The notes below the pieces were generated by a model. The model had not been told where the DNA came from and ran no database searches. It worked only from the letters and a program-made list of their open reading frames with translations. From Acidimicrobiaceae bacterium (GTDB taxonomy: Bacteria; Actinomycetota; Acidimicrobiia; Acidimicrobiales; MedAcidi-G1), in assembly GCA_002717365.1 (NCBI GenBank), contig PBDJ01000022.1:52815-116814 (forward strand): DNA of 64,000 bases, given 5' to 3'. Both the position numbers and the translations under genes were made by a program. How positions within the stretch are numbered: the stretch's first letter is position 1; the number at the start of each line of letters is the position of its first letter. Positions 1-10,277 of the stretch are shown here, piece after piece.

Positions 1-979
1 CGGCCAGCAGGCGGTCGAGGGCCTCAGCCCACGCCGCCGGGTCGCCGGCATTCAAGACGGCGTCGCAGCCCGGGGCCAGGTCGGCGGCCGGGGTGCCGTC
101 GGCGACTAGAACGGCCACGCCGGCCGCCATGGCCTCCAGTACGGGGATCCCGAACCCCTCGTAGGTAGACGGGAAGGCCACCACGTCAGCATCGGCCAGA
201 TAGCGGGCCAGATCGGCGACGGGAACCCGTCCGGTACGGTCGATGCGTCCGACATGTTCGGCCGAGGCGATGGCCCGGGCCACGTCAGCCTCAGCCGCCC
301 CCTGCCCTCCGGTCAGGATCAGACGGGCATCCGGGTGGCGGGCCGCCACCCGATCGAAGGCCTCGACCAGTAGGCAGTGGTTTTTGTGGGGATAGGTGGC
401 TGCCGGGTATAGGACGGTTGGGGGTCCGGCGGGAACTGACGGGGCCGAAGCGACCGTTTCGACACCTACCGAGACAGTGATCACCCGGTTCGGGTCGGCG
501 CCCAGACGGTCGACGACCTGGTGACCCACAGCGTCGCTGATCGCCACCACTACGTCGGCCCGGGCCACCGACCGGGGAACGGCCCGGCTCAGGTAGGCGC
601 CCTTGACCAGGCTGAAATTCTCCGGGTGGTCCAACACCTGGAGGTCGTGAACGGTGACGGCCACCGGGTGACTGGTGCGGGCCGGGATCCGCCCGCCTAG
701 GTGGTGGACAGCCAGGCCGGCGGTGCGGGCGGACAGCCAAGTGTTCTCGGCCAGGACCCGGCGGGCCCGCCGCCGGCCGTCGGTCGGGTGGACCTCGACG
801 TCGAACGCCTCGCCAAGGCCCGGGTAGGCGCCCAAGGCGGCCTCCGACAGGCACAGTACGGGCCGGAGGTCAGCCGGTCCGTGGCGGGCGTACGCCGACA
901 GGGTACGCACGGCGTACTCCTCGGCCCCGCCGATGTCGTCGGGGACCAGTGATAGGAGGTTGACGGCCAGACGGGTCAT
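1..979 (-). CDS. Glycosyltransferase family 4 (group 1), truncated by left window edge
   Basis: Minus-strand reading from ATG at 979 (MTRLAVNLLSLVPDDIGGAEEYAV...) continues in frame to ...FPSTYEGFGIPVLEAMAAGVAVLVADGTPA, the GT4 C-terminal nucleotide-sugar motif. Absent from the ORF track because no stop lies in the window. Confidence 0.85.
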   Translation of the reverse strand, partial: MTRLAVNLLSLVPDDIGGAEEYAVRTLSAYARHGPADLRPVLCLSEAALGAYPGLGEAFDVEVHPTDGRRRARRVLAENTWLSARTAGLAVHHLGGRIPARTSHPVAVTVHDLQVLDHPENFSLVKGAYLSRAVPRSVARADVVVAISDAVGHQVVDRLGADPNRVITVSVGVETVASAPSVPAGPPTVLYPAATYPHKNHCLLVEAFDRVAARHPDARLILTGGQGAAEADVARAIASAEHVGRIDRTGRVPVADLARYLADADVVAFPSTYEGFGIPVLEAMAAGVAVLVADGTPAADLAPGCDAVLNAGDPAAWAEALDRLLA

Positions 980-1013
980 CAGGGCCTCCCCCGCCTGGAC
1001 GCCGTCCGGACGG

Positions 1014-2111
1014 TCACCGGCCCAGAACCTCGCGGTAGACACCGACCGTGGCCTCGGCAGTGGCCGCCCAGGTCAGGGTGGCGGCCCGGTCCCGGCCCGC
1101 CTGGGCCAGGCGGGCTGCCAGAGCGGGGTCGTCGAGTACCCGTCGTAGGCCGTCGGCCACCGCGTCGACGTCGGTCGAGTCGACGGCTAGACCGGCGTCT
1201 CCGGCTACCTCGGCTGTCGCCGTGTCGGCCGAGGTCACGACCGGAGTTCCGTGTCCCATGGCCTCCAGGACGGGTAGCCCGAAGCCCTCGAGCAGGCTAG
1301 GCAGGCAGAAGACGTCGGCGGCATCGAACCAGGCGTGCTTGGTGGCCTCGTCAACCGGTCCGACCACGACGGCCCGGTCGCCCAGGGGGGCCATGGCGGT
1401 CGACAGGTCCTCTCCCCAACCGGCGGGTCCGACTACCACCAGAGTGAGGCCGTCGACGGCGGCCACGGCACGGGCCAGCACGGGGAGGTTCTTACGGGGC
1501 TCGACGGTGCCTACCCATAGGACTACCGGGCCGTCCAGGCCGTGGTCGTCACGCAGTCGACGTGCCCGGTCCGGGGCTGGGGGAACCGGGTCGGCCCCGA
1601 GGGAGACGACGGCCACCCGGTCGTCGGGGAACCCGGCGTCGGCCAGGTGGCGGCGGGTGACTTCCGACGGGCAGATCACCCGGTCGGCTCGCCGGGAGTC
1701 AGCCAGCCATGCCTCAAACAGGCGCCGCCCGCGACGGGTGGCCGCCTCGGGGTGATAGCGCCATGCCAGGTCGTGGATGGTGGCTACCAAGGGTCGGGTG
1801 GTGGACGGAACCGCTCCCCCGGTGGCGTGGACGAGGTCAGGCCATCCAGCAAGTCGGTCGACGCGGGGGTGGCCTGTGCGATGCCATGTCTCGTAGAGCA
1901 CGGCCCGGGGCAGGCGTGAGGCGGCCAGCGGAACGCCCGGATCCCCGTGACGAGAGGCGCCGGAAGCGTGTCGGGCGGTAATCCCGGTGACGTCTACGTC
2001 GGGCCGGGCGTGGAGGGCCTGGGCCAGACCCACGGCAGCCACCGCCGTTCCGCCGGGCACCCGATGCCAGCACTGCTCTAGGAGGTGGGCCACCCGGATG
2101 GGGTCGCTCAC
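1014..2111 (-). CDS. Glycosyltransferase family 4 (mannosyltransferase-like)
   Basis: VLWVGTVEPRKNLPVLARAV and CLPSLLEGFGLPVLEAMGHGTPVVTS motifs. Confidence 0.88.
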   Translation of the reverse strand: MSDPIRVAHLLEQCWHRVPGGTAVAAVGLAQALHARPDVDVTGITARHASGASRHGDPGVPLAASRLPRAVLYETWHRTGHPRVDRLAGWPDLVHATGGAVPSTTRPLVATIHDLAWRYHPEAATRRGRRLFEAWLADSRRADRVICPSEVTRRHLADAGFPDDRVAVVSLGADPVPPAPDRARRLRDDHGLDGPVVLWVGTVEPRKNLPVLARAVAAVDGLTLVVVGPAGWGEDLSTAMAPLGDRAVVVGPVDEATKHAWFDAADVFCLPSLLEGFGLPVLEAMGHGTPVVTSADTATAEVAGDAGLAVDSTDVDAVADGLRRVLDDPALAARLAQAGRDRAATLTWAATAEATVGVYREVLGR

Positions 2112-2161
2112 CGGCCGCCCCCGGGAGGTCGCCTCGGCAACGGTGGTCGGCGGCTCATGGC

Positions 2162-3766
2162 TCAGGGGCAGCGGCTGCCGTCGGGGCGACGTCCGTCGAG
2201 CGACGCCGCCCGGATCTTCAAGGTTCGCCGGGTGCTGCGGGCCGGTAGCACGGTGGCCACCTGCTCGCTGTCGGGTGCCGGGTCAAACACCGGGAGGGCA
2301 TTTTCGTCGTCCACCTCGCCTTGGGCGACTAGGGCGGCCCGGGCCGCCGCGTCCACCTCTTCGATGCCTCGGGGGGCTAGCAGGAACGTTCCGAAATCCT
2401 GGCCGAGTACCAGTTCCACCCGGTCGGCGAGGGCATCGTCGAACTCGAATCGGGGTAGGGGGTCCACCAGCTGGCCGACCAGGACGGCGGCGTCGAAGCG
2501 GTCCCGGGCCGCCCGGACGGTGGTGGCCGGAACCGGGTCACCAATCAGCGGGCGTACCGGGAATCCCTTATAGGACATCTGCTGGAAGGCCGGCACCGTC
2601 TCGTCAACGGGGCCCCGCCGGTCGACGACGTCGACCGGTACGTCGTCAGGCCTCAGGGAAATCCCGCGGAACACATCGAACACCTTTCGGGCGTCGGCGT
2701 GGAGGCGCAGCACTGACGACGTGCCGACCACGTCGTCGTAGACGGGAAGGCTGTGGCGTTCCATGCCGGTGGGGTCAAAGTCGGCAAAGGCGTTACCTAG
2801 TCCCATGAGGTTTCGCAACGTGAGGCGGTCGTCGAGAATCACCGCCTCGGCGACGGCCTCGATGAGGTTGTCGCGTACAAGCACCGATCGGGCCCCCTTG
2901 TCGATGACCCGTTCCATGGCCAGCACTAGGAAGTCCTGCTGGCGGCGGTTGCGCTCCAGGTCGTTCCAGACGCCGACTCGTTGCCAGCGACCGTCGATGA
3001 AAAGCTCGGGTTTGCGGCTGCGAACGAACGACAGGGCGGCCCGGCCGTCGAACCGGGTACATCCGCTCTCCGATACGTATAGGCCGGAGGCCACGTCACG
3101 GGCCGGGTACGGGAACCACAGCGAGACCCCTCCGATCTCGTCGACCACGTTCTCAAAGCCCAGAAAGTCGACGACCACGAAGTTGTGGATGGGAACGCCG
3201 AACTCGCTAGTGACTGTCTCTACGAGCGTCGGGGCCCCCATCTCCATGCCGCCGACCAGCAGGGCTGAAGCCAGTTTCTCTTTGCGTACCGGCACGCCGT
3301 TGCGGTGGACCGTGACGTACAGGTCGCGAGGTAGCGACAGCACGGAGGCCCGGGCCAGGCCCGGGTCGAGGCGTAGCAGCATGATGGCGTCGGCCAGGGC
3401 TACGCCGGGAGTTCGGTCCCGCCAGCCGGCCGGATCGTCGTCGTCCAGGCCGATGGCGCTGTCGGTGCCGATCAGCAGGAAGTTGCGGGGTGGCTGCGGC
3501 CGGTCGGCCTGGTCTTGGTCGTTGTCGGAGGGCGACCCTCCGGTCGGCCCGTCGTCGTCATTAACGGTGTCAGAGGGTTCCGGTTCGTAGACGTCGGCCA
3601 GCACACCGGCTGGGACCTCAATGCGGACGATGCTAGATACCGCCTGCTCGAACGAGGAGAGGCGGGCTGAGGCTACGAACATCCCGGACGCCAAGATGAC
3701 ACTGGACAGGATCAGCAGCCGCTGGGGCCACGTTCGCCGTAGCCCCTCTGCGGGTCGCTCCGTCAC
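2162..3766 (-). CDS. LytR-CpsA-Psr (LCP) family glycopolymer-peptidoglycan ligase
   Basis: N-terminal TM, then NFLLIGTDS...RTPGVALADAIMLLRLDPGLARASVLSLPRDLYV, typical of the LCP catalytic domain. Confidence 0.85.
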   Translation of the reverse strand: MTERPAEGLRRTWPQRLLILSSVILASGMFVASARLSSFEQAVSSIVRIEVPAGVLADVYEPEPSDTVNDDDGPTGGSPSDNDQDQADRPQPPRNFLLIGTDSAIGLDDDDPAGWRDRTPGVALADAIMLLRLDPGLARASVLSLPRDLYVTVHRNGVPVRKEKLASALLVGGMEMGAPTLVETVTSEFGVPIHNFVVVDFLGFENVVDEIGGVSLWFPYPARDVASGLYVSESGCTRFDGRAALSFVRSRKPELFIDGRWQRVGVWNDLERNRRQQDFLVLAMERVIDKGARSVLVRDNLIEAVAEAVILDDRLTLRNLMGLGNAFADFDPTGMERHSLPVYDDVVGTSSVLRLHADARKVFDVFRGISLRPDDVPVDVVDRRGPVDETVPAFQQMSYKGFPVRPLIGDPVPATTVRAARDRFDAAVLVGQLVDPLPRFEFDDALADRVELVLGQDFGTFLLAPRGIEEVDAAARAALVAQGEVDDENALPVFDPAPDSEQVATVLPARSTRRTLKIRAASLDGRRPDGSRCP

Positions 3767-3822
3767 GCGGGCGATGGTACCAGCGCGCCTTTGAAGGCTT
3801 GGGCGCGGCCTAGCCTGCGCCG

Positions 3823-4671
3823 ATGGTCCCTACGGAGCCCCACGATCCCATCGGCGCCACCTGGGCCGGCGGTCGGATACTCAGCCCGGGAGAAACCGCC
3901 GTGCGAGCCGACGACCATTCAGTGGTCGTCGGCGATGGCGTGTTTGAGGCGACCGGGGTGTTGGACGGGGTGCCGTTCGCCCTAACCCGCCATCTGGCCC
4001 GACTGGCCCGCTCGGCGGCCGGTCTGGGAATCCAAACTCCGGACGATGCGCGAATCCGGGAAGCCGTCGCTGAGGTGATAGCCGCCGACCGCCGAGCCGG
4101 GCTACTGCGCATCACGTGGTCCAGCGGGCCGGGGCCTCTGGGATCTGGGAGGGGCGACGGGCCGGGCACCCTGGTGCTGTCCACCGGACCGGGCAACGTG
4201 TGGCCGGCCACCGAGCGGGTCCACCTGGGGCCGTGGGTCCGTAACGAACACGGGGCCCTGACCGGCCTGAAGACCACGTCGTACGCCGAAAACGCCAAGG
4301 CTCTGGCCGTCGCCCACCGTCGTGGCTGCACCGAGGCGCTGTTTCGCAACACGGCCGGCCACTTGTGCGAGGGCACGAGCACCAACGTGTTCCTGGTGGT
4401 GGACGATGTGCTGGTCACGCCGCCTCTGTCGTCGGGCTGCCTGGCCGGCGTGACGCGGGACCTGCTGCTGGAACTGGTCGACGTGGTGGAACGCGACGTG
4501 GCCCTCGACGAGATCGAGGTGGCCAGCGAGGCCTTTCTAAGCTCGGCCACCCGAGACGTCAGTTCGATCGCCGCGGTCGATGACCACGACCTGCCGATGG
4601 CCCCCGGCCCGGTAACGACGGCCGTGGCGGCCGCCTTCGCCGACCTGGTAGCCCGGACGCCCGACCCGTAG
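3823..4671 (+). CDS. Aminotransferase class IV (branched-chain aminotransferase / aminodeoxychorismate lyase-like)
   Basis: DHSVVVGDGVFEATGV, LKTTSYAENAKALAVAHRRGCTEALFRNTAGHLCEGTSTNVFLV, fold-type IV PLP enzyme motifs. Confidence 0.85.
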   Translation: MVPTEPHDPIGATWAGGRILSPGETAVRADDHSVVVGDGVFEATGVLDGVPFALTRHLARLARSAAGLGIQTPDDARIREAVAEVIAADRRAGLLRITWSSGPGPLGSGRGDGPGTLVLSTGPGNVWPATERVHLGPWVRNEHGALTGLKTTSYAENAKALAVAHRRGCTEALFRNTAGHLCEGTSTNVFLVVDDVLVTPPLSSGCLAGVTRDLLLELVDVVERDVALDEIEVASEAFLSSATRDVSSIAAVDDHDLPMAPGPVTTAVAAAFADLVARTPDP

Positions 4672-4717
4672 CCGGCACCCACCGGAGAGCGGGAACGGAG
4701 CCACGGCGACCTACCGG

Positions 4718-5515
4718 TCAGACGGGACGAAGGTGAACGACGTCACCGGCCCGGATAGCTACCGGGCCGTCCCCGGTGTTGACGAGCAACGACCCGTCGA
4801 GGTCAAGGCCGACGGCCGTTCCGACCAGCGAACCGTTGGATGCCTCGACATGGACCTCGGATCCCACGGTGGCCGACCGGTCCCGGTGGGCGGCCTGTAG
4901 ACGTTCCGGCCCGTCGGTGGCCTCCAGGTCGCCCAAGCGAGCCTCGAACTCGGTCAGTACGCCAGCCAGCAGATCGCCATGGGTGGTCGACGTCCCGGCG
5001 GCGGTCAGCGACGTGGCGCCGGGCGGGGCGTCGCCGTCGGGTAGGGGCCAGCCCACGTTGAGGCCCAGACCGACTACCACGGCGGGAGATGGCCCGGCGA
5101 CCAGTTCGGCGAGGATCCCGGCCACCTTGCCGGGAGCCGGGCCGCCGACCAGAACCACGTCGTTGGGCCACTTGATAGCGGCATTGACGCCAAGGCCGAC
5201 CACGGTGTCGACGGTGGCGACGGCCAGGGCCGTGGTGACCAGTGGGTGCCGGTCAGCCGTCCAGCGGGGTCGAACCAGGATCGACACCAGAAGGTTGGTC
5301 CCCGGCGGGGCGTCCCAACGGCGATCCCGGCGGCCCCGGCCGTCAGTCTGGTAGTCGGTGACCCGCACCAGGCCGTCGGGGGCGTCGGCGACCCGGGCTG
5401 CCAGGTCGGCGTTGGTGGAACCCGTCTCGGGAACATGTTCGACGGGTCCGAACCGGGTCCCGGTGGGCGCCTCCAGCCCTCTCCCGTCGGATGAGAGATG
5501 CGAAACGGACGCCAT
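4718..5515 (-). CDS. birA: Biotin--[acetyl-CoA-carboxylase] ligase (BirA)
   Basis: VPETGSTNADLAARVADAPDGLVRVTDYQTDGRGRRDRRWDAPPGTNLLVSILVRP ... INAAIKWPNDVVLVGG-type motifs. Track ORF 4718..6529 is over-extended into the divergent gene; start placed at ATG 5515. Confidence 0.87.
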   Translation of the reverse strand: MASVSHLSSDGRGLEAPTGTRFGPVEHVPETGSTNADLAARVADAPDGLVRVTDYQTDGRGRRDRRWDAPPGTNLLVSILVRPRWTADRHPLVTTALAVATVDTVVGLGVNAAIKWPNDVVLVGGPAPGKVAGILAELVAGPSPAVVVGLGLNVGWPLPDGDAPPGATSLTAAGTSTTHGDLLAGVLTEFEARLGDLEATDGPERLQAAHRDRSATVGSEVHVEASNGSLVGTAVGLDLDGSLLVNTGDGPVAIRAGDVVHLRPV

Positions 5516-5533
5516 TCGGATAACCATAGGGTC

Positions 5534-7312
5534 GTGTTCTCCAAGGTTCTGGTCGCAAACCGGGGCGAAATCGCCGTCCGGGTCATCCGCGCCTGTCGGG
5601 AGCAGGGGGTGACCACGGTCGCCGTCTACTCCGATTTGGACCGCGACGCTCTGCACGTCCGTCTGGCCGACGAGGCCTACGCCCTCAGGGGCCAGACAGC
5701 CGCCGAGAGTTACCTGAACACCGAAGCCATCTTGGGCGTCGTGGAGCGCAGCGGGGCTGATGCCGTGCATCCCGGCTACGGGTTCTTCTCCGAGAACGCC
5801 GACTTCGCCCGGGTAGTCACCAAGAGGGGTGTGACGTTCATCGGGCCGCCACCCGAGGCCATCGAGGTAATGGGCGACAAGATCAGTGCCCGTCGGGCCG
5901 CCGAGCGGGTCGGGGTGTTGGGCGTGCCGGGGACCACCGAGTTCATAACCGACCCCGACCAGGTGCGGGCCTTCGGGGCTGAGCACAACTACCCGATCGC
6001 TATCAAGGCGGCCTACGGCGGCGGCGGGCGGGGCATGAAGGTGGTAGCCGATGAGTCGGCCATCGTCGACGCCATCGAGTCGGCCCAGCGCGAGGCGCTG
6101 GCCTACTTCGGCCGCGACGAGATCTACATGGAGCGCTACCTGACGGCACCCCGTCACATCGAGATCCAGGTCCTGGCCGACGCCCACGGCAACGCCGTAT
6201 ATCTGGGTGAACGGGACTGCTCGGCACAGCGCCGCCACCAGAAGTTGATCGAGGAGGCGCCGGCCCCCAACCTGCCCGACGAGGTACGCACGGCCATGGG
6301 CGAGGCGGCAGTGGAGGTGGCCTTGGGGTGCGGCTACACGAATGCTGGCACGGTGGAGTTCCTGTACGAGGACGGCGCCTTCTTCTACCTGGAGATGAAT
6401 ACCCGCCTGCAGGTGGAGCATCCGGTGACCGAACTGGTGACTGGCCTGGACCTGGTGGAGCAGCAGTTGCGGATAGCAGCCGGGGAGCCGCTGGCCTTCA
6501 CCCAGGACGACGTGTCGATCACCGGGCACGCCATCGAGGTGCGAATCAACGCCGAGGACCCGGCCGGTGGGGCGTTTTTACCGTCGCCGGGCCGTATCCA
6601 CACCCTGAGGGTGCCGGACGGATACGGGGTGCGGTTCGACAGCGGCTACGAAGCCGGTGACGAGGTCAGCCAGTTCTACGACAACTTGGTCGGAAAGCTG
6701 GTGGTGTGGGGACGGGACCGAGACACGGCGATCCGACGCACCCTGCGAGCTCTTGGTGAAATGGAGGTCGGTGGCGTGGCGACGACCATCTCAGCCGATA
6801 TAGCCATCCTCGAACACCCCGATTTCGGAGCGGTATCCCACTCCACGAAGTGGGTGGAGGAAACCCTCGACCTGTCAGACGTGTCGTCGCCGATCGGGTC
6901 AGGCGATGCCGCCGCCGAGGAGTCGACGGTGCGCCGCGACACCACCGTCGAGGTGGACGGCCGGCGGTTCGCGGTGAGCATGTGGGTGCCCGAAGCAGCA
7001 CCGACGGTCGGGCGGACGCCGAAGCGATCGAAGCGGTCGGGTGGCGGGGTGTCGGGTGACGGGCAGGTGGCCGTGCCCATGCAGGGCACCATCGTCAAGG
7101 TCCTGGTGGCGGTGGGTGACACCGTGGGCGCCGACGACCCGGTGTGTGTGCTGGAGGCTATGAAGATGGAGAACAACGTGCCGGCCGGTAAGGCGGGCAC
7201 GGTCGCTGAGGTGCGGGTGGCGCCCGGTGACTCGGTGGGGGCTGGCGACGTGGTTGTCGTGGTCGAGGAGCCGGCCTGTTCCAGTCGGCCGCTACTCGGC
7301 GGCGTCGGCTAG
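5534..7312 (+). CDS. Acetyl/propionyl-CoA carboxylase alpha subunit (biotin carboxylase + BCCP)
   Basis: KVLVANRGEIAVRVIRACREQGV; GGGGRGMKVV; FLEMNTRLQVEHPVTE-type motif; C-terminal biotinylation motif VCVLEAMKMENNV. Start placed at GTG 5534 in the frame of ORF 5498. Confidence 0.93.
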   Translation: MFSKVLVANRGEIAVRVIRACREQGVTTVAVYSDLDRDALHVRLADEAYALRGQTAAESYLNTEAILGVVERSGADAVHPGYGFFSENADFARVVTKRGVTFIGPPPEAIEVMGDKISARRAAERVGVLGVPGTTEFITDPDQVRAFGAEHNYPIAIKAAYGGGGRGMKVVADESAIVDAIESAQREALAYFGRDEIYMERYLTAPRHIEIQVLADAHGNAVYLGERDCSAQRRHQKLIEEAPAPNLPDEVRTAMGEAAVEVALGCGYTNAGTVEFLYEDGAFFYLEMNTRLQVEHPVTELVTGLDLVEQQLRIAAGEPLAFTQDDVSITGHAIEVRINAEDPAGGAFLPSPGRIHTLRVPDGYGVRFDSGYEAGDEVSQFYDNLVGKLVVWGRDRDTAIRRTLRALGEMEVGGVATTISADIAILEHPDFGAVSHSTKWVEETLDLSDVSSPIGSGDAAAEESTVRRDTTVEVDGRRFAVSMWVPEAAPTVGRTPKRSKRSGGGVSGDGQVAVPMQGTIVKVLVAVGDTVGADDPVCVLEAMKMENNVPAGKAGTVAEVRVAPGDSVGAGDVVVVVEEPACSSRPLLGGVG

Positions 7313-8654
7313 TGCCTCGGCCAGGGTGGGGTGTACGAACAGGCTCTCTTGGATGTCGTGCACGGTCAGGCTGGCGGTGACGGCCAGGGCCACGATGGAG
7401 ATCAGTTCGGCGGCGTGGCGGCCCACGATAGAACCTCCCAGAACTACGCCGGTGGCCGGGTCGGAGACGATCTTGATGAAGCCTCGAGGGTCGTCGTTGA
7501 TGGCGGCCTTGGGTGAGGCGGTGAACGGCACCTTGGTGACCCGGATCTTGCGGCCCTCGGCGAAGGCGTCGGCCTCGGCCAGGCCCACGTCGGCAATCTC
7601 CGGTTCGGTGAACACCGCCGAGGCGGCCTTGTTGTAGTCCATGAGCCGGTGGGACCGGTCGTCTACGACGCCCATGGCGTGCTCGGCGATCTTGCGGCCC
7701 TGCATCTGGCCTACCGACGAGAGGGGCAGTTTGCCGGAGACGTCGCCGGCAGCGTAAATGTGTGGAACGCTGGTCCTGCAGTAGTGGTCGATGGGGATGT
7801 AGCCGCCGTCGGTCTCGATACCGACGGTGTCTAGGCCCAGACTCTCGCTGTTGGGTACCGAGCCGACGGCCAGGATCACATGGCTGCCGGTGGCGATCCG
7901 GCCGTCGTCGCAATGGACCAAGACTTGGTCGCCGTCGCGTTCGATGGACTGAGCCCGGGCACCCTTGTAGAGGCGGACGCTGCGGCGCAAAAAGTCGGCT
8001 TCGAGGGCAGCAGCCACTTCAGGGTCCTTAGCCGGGAGGACTTGTTGGCGACTGACCAACAGAGTGACGTCACAGCCAAACGACGTGAACATGTGAACGA
8101 ACTCCACACCGGTGACGCCGGAGCCGACCACGACCAGGTGGTTGGGCATCTCACCGGGCGGGTAAGCCTCGCGGGTGGTGAGAACGCGCTCGCCGTCGAC
8201 GGGCCCAGTCGGGGATGCGAGGCCGGCTACCGGTGCTGAGCACGACGACGTCGGCCTCGATCTCCTCGAGGCCGTCGGCCGTATCAGCGACTACTTGGTG
8301 AGCGCCCTTGAGCGAACCGGTGCCCTCGATGAGGCGGACGTTCTGGCTCTCCAGCAGCGAGGTAGTGGACCGGTGTAGGCGTTGCTCGATGGTCGCTAGG
8401 CGGGTGGCCAGGTTGTCGACGTCGATGCGGGGGCTGACGTCGCCGAGGCCCATGCCCTCGGCTCGAGCCAGGAACGACATGGCGCCACCGGTGGCGATCA
8501 TGGCCCTGGACGGGATGCAGTCCCACAGGTGAGCGGCGCCGCCAACGATGTCCTTTTCGATCATGACGACCTCGGCGCCGTGGCGGGCAGCGTAGGTGGC
8601 TGCCGTGTTGCCGCCGGGACCGCCGCCGATGATGACGAAGCGCATGGGTTTCAC
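7292..8654 (-). pseudogene. FAD-dependent pyridine nucleotide-disulfide oxidoreductase (dihydrolipoamide dehydrogenase / LpdA-like), split by one frameshift near 8201-8203
   Basis: ORF 8151..8654 (MRFVIIGGGPGGNTAATYAARHGAEVVMIEKD...LSTGSRPRIPDWA) and ORF 7292..8149 (VVVGSGVTGVEFVHMFTSFGCDVTLL...HPTLAEAL) are adjacent halves of one protein in two frames. Could be a sequencing error. Confidence 0.85.
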
Positions 8655-8705
8655 GGCTGGTCAAGCTACCGACTCGTGCCAGGTGGCCCCCGTAGAGTGC
8701 GAGTC

Positions 8706-10277
8706 GTGCCACCTGCTTTTCGACCGTTCGGCGTCCGCCGGCGGACGCTCAGGAGCGCCTGGATGCTGCTGCGGTCCGGTGACCTGGCCGGCTTCGCCCG
8801 GCGGGTCTGGAGGCGCCTGAGGGGCCTCTGGAAGACCCTGGAAAGCAACACAGACCTGATCGACCACGGGGAGTGGCGGAAACGGTGGGTGGATCTCACG
8901 GAGCGGGACCGAGAGGTAGCGGCTGGATGGAAGTCAGCGACGCTATTCGCCGTGGCCGTGGGCAATGGCCCGCCCGGTGCCGTGGCGAGCACGGTGGCGT
9001 CCCTGGGGGCCCAGTTACACGACCGATGGGCGATCGGGGCCGAGGCCGAAGACGCCAACTGGGTGGTGGAACTCGAGGCCGGGGTGGTACTCCACCCGGC
9101 GGCGTTAGCCACCGTGGCCCGGGCTATAGACACCAACCCTGGCCTACGCCTGGTGTACGCAGACCACGACCACCTGGACGACGGGGGGCGACCTGTCGAC
9201 CCGTGCTTCTTGCCCGACTGGAACCCGGACCTGTTCGAAGGCTTGGGCTGGATCGGAGCCCTGGTGGTCCGCCACCAAACAGTGGACGCCAAGCAGGTGA
9301 CCGGCCTAGACGGTGGGATAGTCCATCACCTGCCTTTCTTGCTGGCGTCACGGCCGACCCGGTTACGCGACGCCGACCCGGCACCAGTTCGCCATCGGTG
9401 GCCGGTGGACAATCCACCGCCCCGGGTGTCGGTGATAGTCCCGACCCGGGACCAGGGGCGTCTTCTGGAGGCCTGCCTGACCAGTCTGCGCGGCCGCACC
9501 CGGTATCCGGATCTGGAGGTCGTGGTGGTCGACCATGACACCACCGAGCGGCGGGCCCGAAGGCTGATCGACGGGCTGGCCGATAACCCGGATGCCGTGG
9601 TGGTGCCGTTCACGGGCCCATTCAACTTCGCAGCGATGTGTAACCGGGGGGTGGAGGTGGCCTCCGGTGAGGTAATCGTGCTACTCAACAATGACACCGA
9701 AGTGGTGGCCGACGACTGGCTAGACGAGTTGGTGGGCCAGCTGGCCCGTCCGGAGGTCGGGGTGGTTGGGGCGCTGCTACTTTTCGCCGACGGGACGATC
9801 CAGCACGCCGGCGTGCATCCGGGGGTGGGAGGCCTGATGGGCCACGGACACAAGCACCGTCCGGGCGATGATCCCGGCTATCACGGACGACTCACTGTGG
9901 CCCACGAGGTAGCGGCGGTGACCGGTGCCTGCCTGGGTATCACTCGAAAACTGTGGAACCGACTGGGTGGGTTGGATGAAGAACACCTGGCCGTGGCCTA
10001 CAACGACATTGACCTGTGTCTGAAGGCCCGGGCGGCCAACCTGCGCGTGGTCCTGACCCCTCATGCAGTGTTCCACCACCACGAGTCGGTATCACGGGGC
10101 TACGACGAGGACCCGGTACGCCGAGCCCGGCTACAGCGCGAGGTGGCGGTCATGGAGGAGCGGTGGGGCGACGCCCTACACGCCGACCCGGCCCACAGCC
10201 CGAATCTGGCCCTGACGGGCGACGGTTTCACGCCGGCCGCAGTCCCCCGGGTAACACCCCCGTGGCGAGTCCGATAG
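8706..10277 (+). CDS. Glycosyltransferase family 2 (rhamnosyltransferase-like, degenerate N-terminal plus catalytic C-terminal domain)
   Basis: RVSVIVPTRDQGRLLEACLTSLRGRTRYPDLEVVVVDHDT...GEVIVLLNNDTEVV...GACLGITRKLWNRLGGLDEE. GTG start at 8706 is a suggestion; the upstream part of ORF 8529 overlaps the divergent gene. Confidence 0.87.
   Translation: MPPAFRPFGVRRRTLRSAWMLLRSGDLAGFARRVWRRLRGLWKTLESNTDLIDHGEWRKRWVDLTERDREVAAGWKSATLFAVAVGNGPPGAVASTVASLGAQLHDRWAIGAEAEDANWVVELEAGVVLHPAALATVARAIDTNPGLRLVYADHDHLDDGGRPVDPCFLPDWNPDLFEGLGWIGALVVRHQTVDAKQVTGLDGGIVHHLPFLLASRPTRLRDADPAPVRHRWPVDNPPPRVSVIVPTRDQGRLLEACLTSLRGRTRYPDLEVVVVDHDTTERRARRLIDGLADNPDAVVVPFTGPFNFAAMCNRGVEVASGEVIVLLNNDTEVVADDWLDELVGQLARPEVGVVGALLLFADGTIQHAGVHPGVGGLMGHGHKHRPGDDPGYHGRLTVAHEVAAVTGACLGITRKLWNRLGGLDEEHLAVAYNDIDLCLKARAANLRVVLTPHAVFHHHESVSRGYDEDPVRRARLQREVAVMEERWGDALHADPAHSPNLALTGDGFTPAAVPRVTPPWRVR

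Noticed and set aside
1048-1755. 235-aa plus-strand ORF and neighbours in 1.0-2.8 kb
   Set aside because: Arg/Ser/Ala/Pro-rich mirror ORFs antisense to GT4 and LCP genes.
3810-4682. 290-aa minus-strand ORF
   Set aside because: Antisense to the aminotransferase class IV gene; Ser/Thr/Arg-rich with no domain features.
5516-6529. N-terminal extension of the minus-strand ORF 4718..6529
   Set aside because: Antisense to the strongly conserved biotin carboxylase; a high-GC open-frame artefact. BirA homology begins near 5515.
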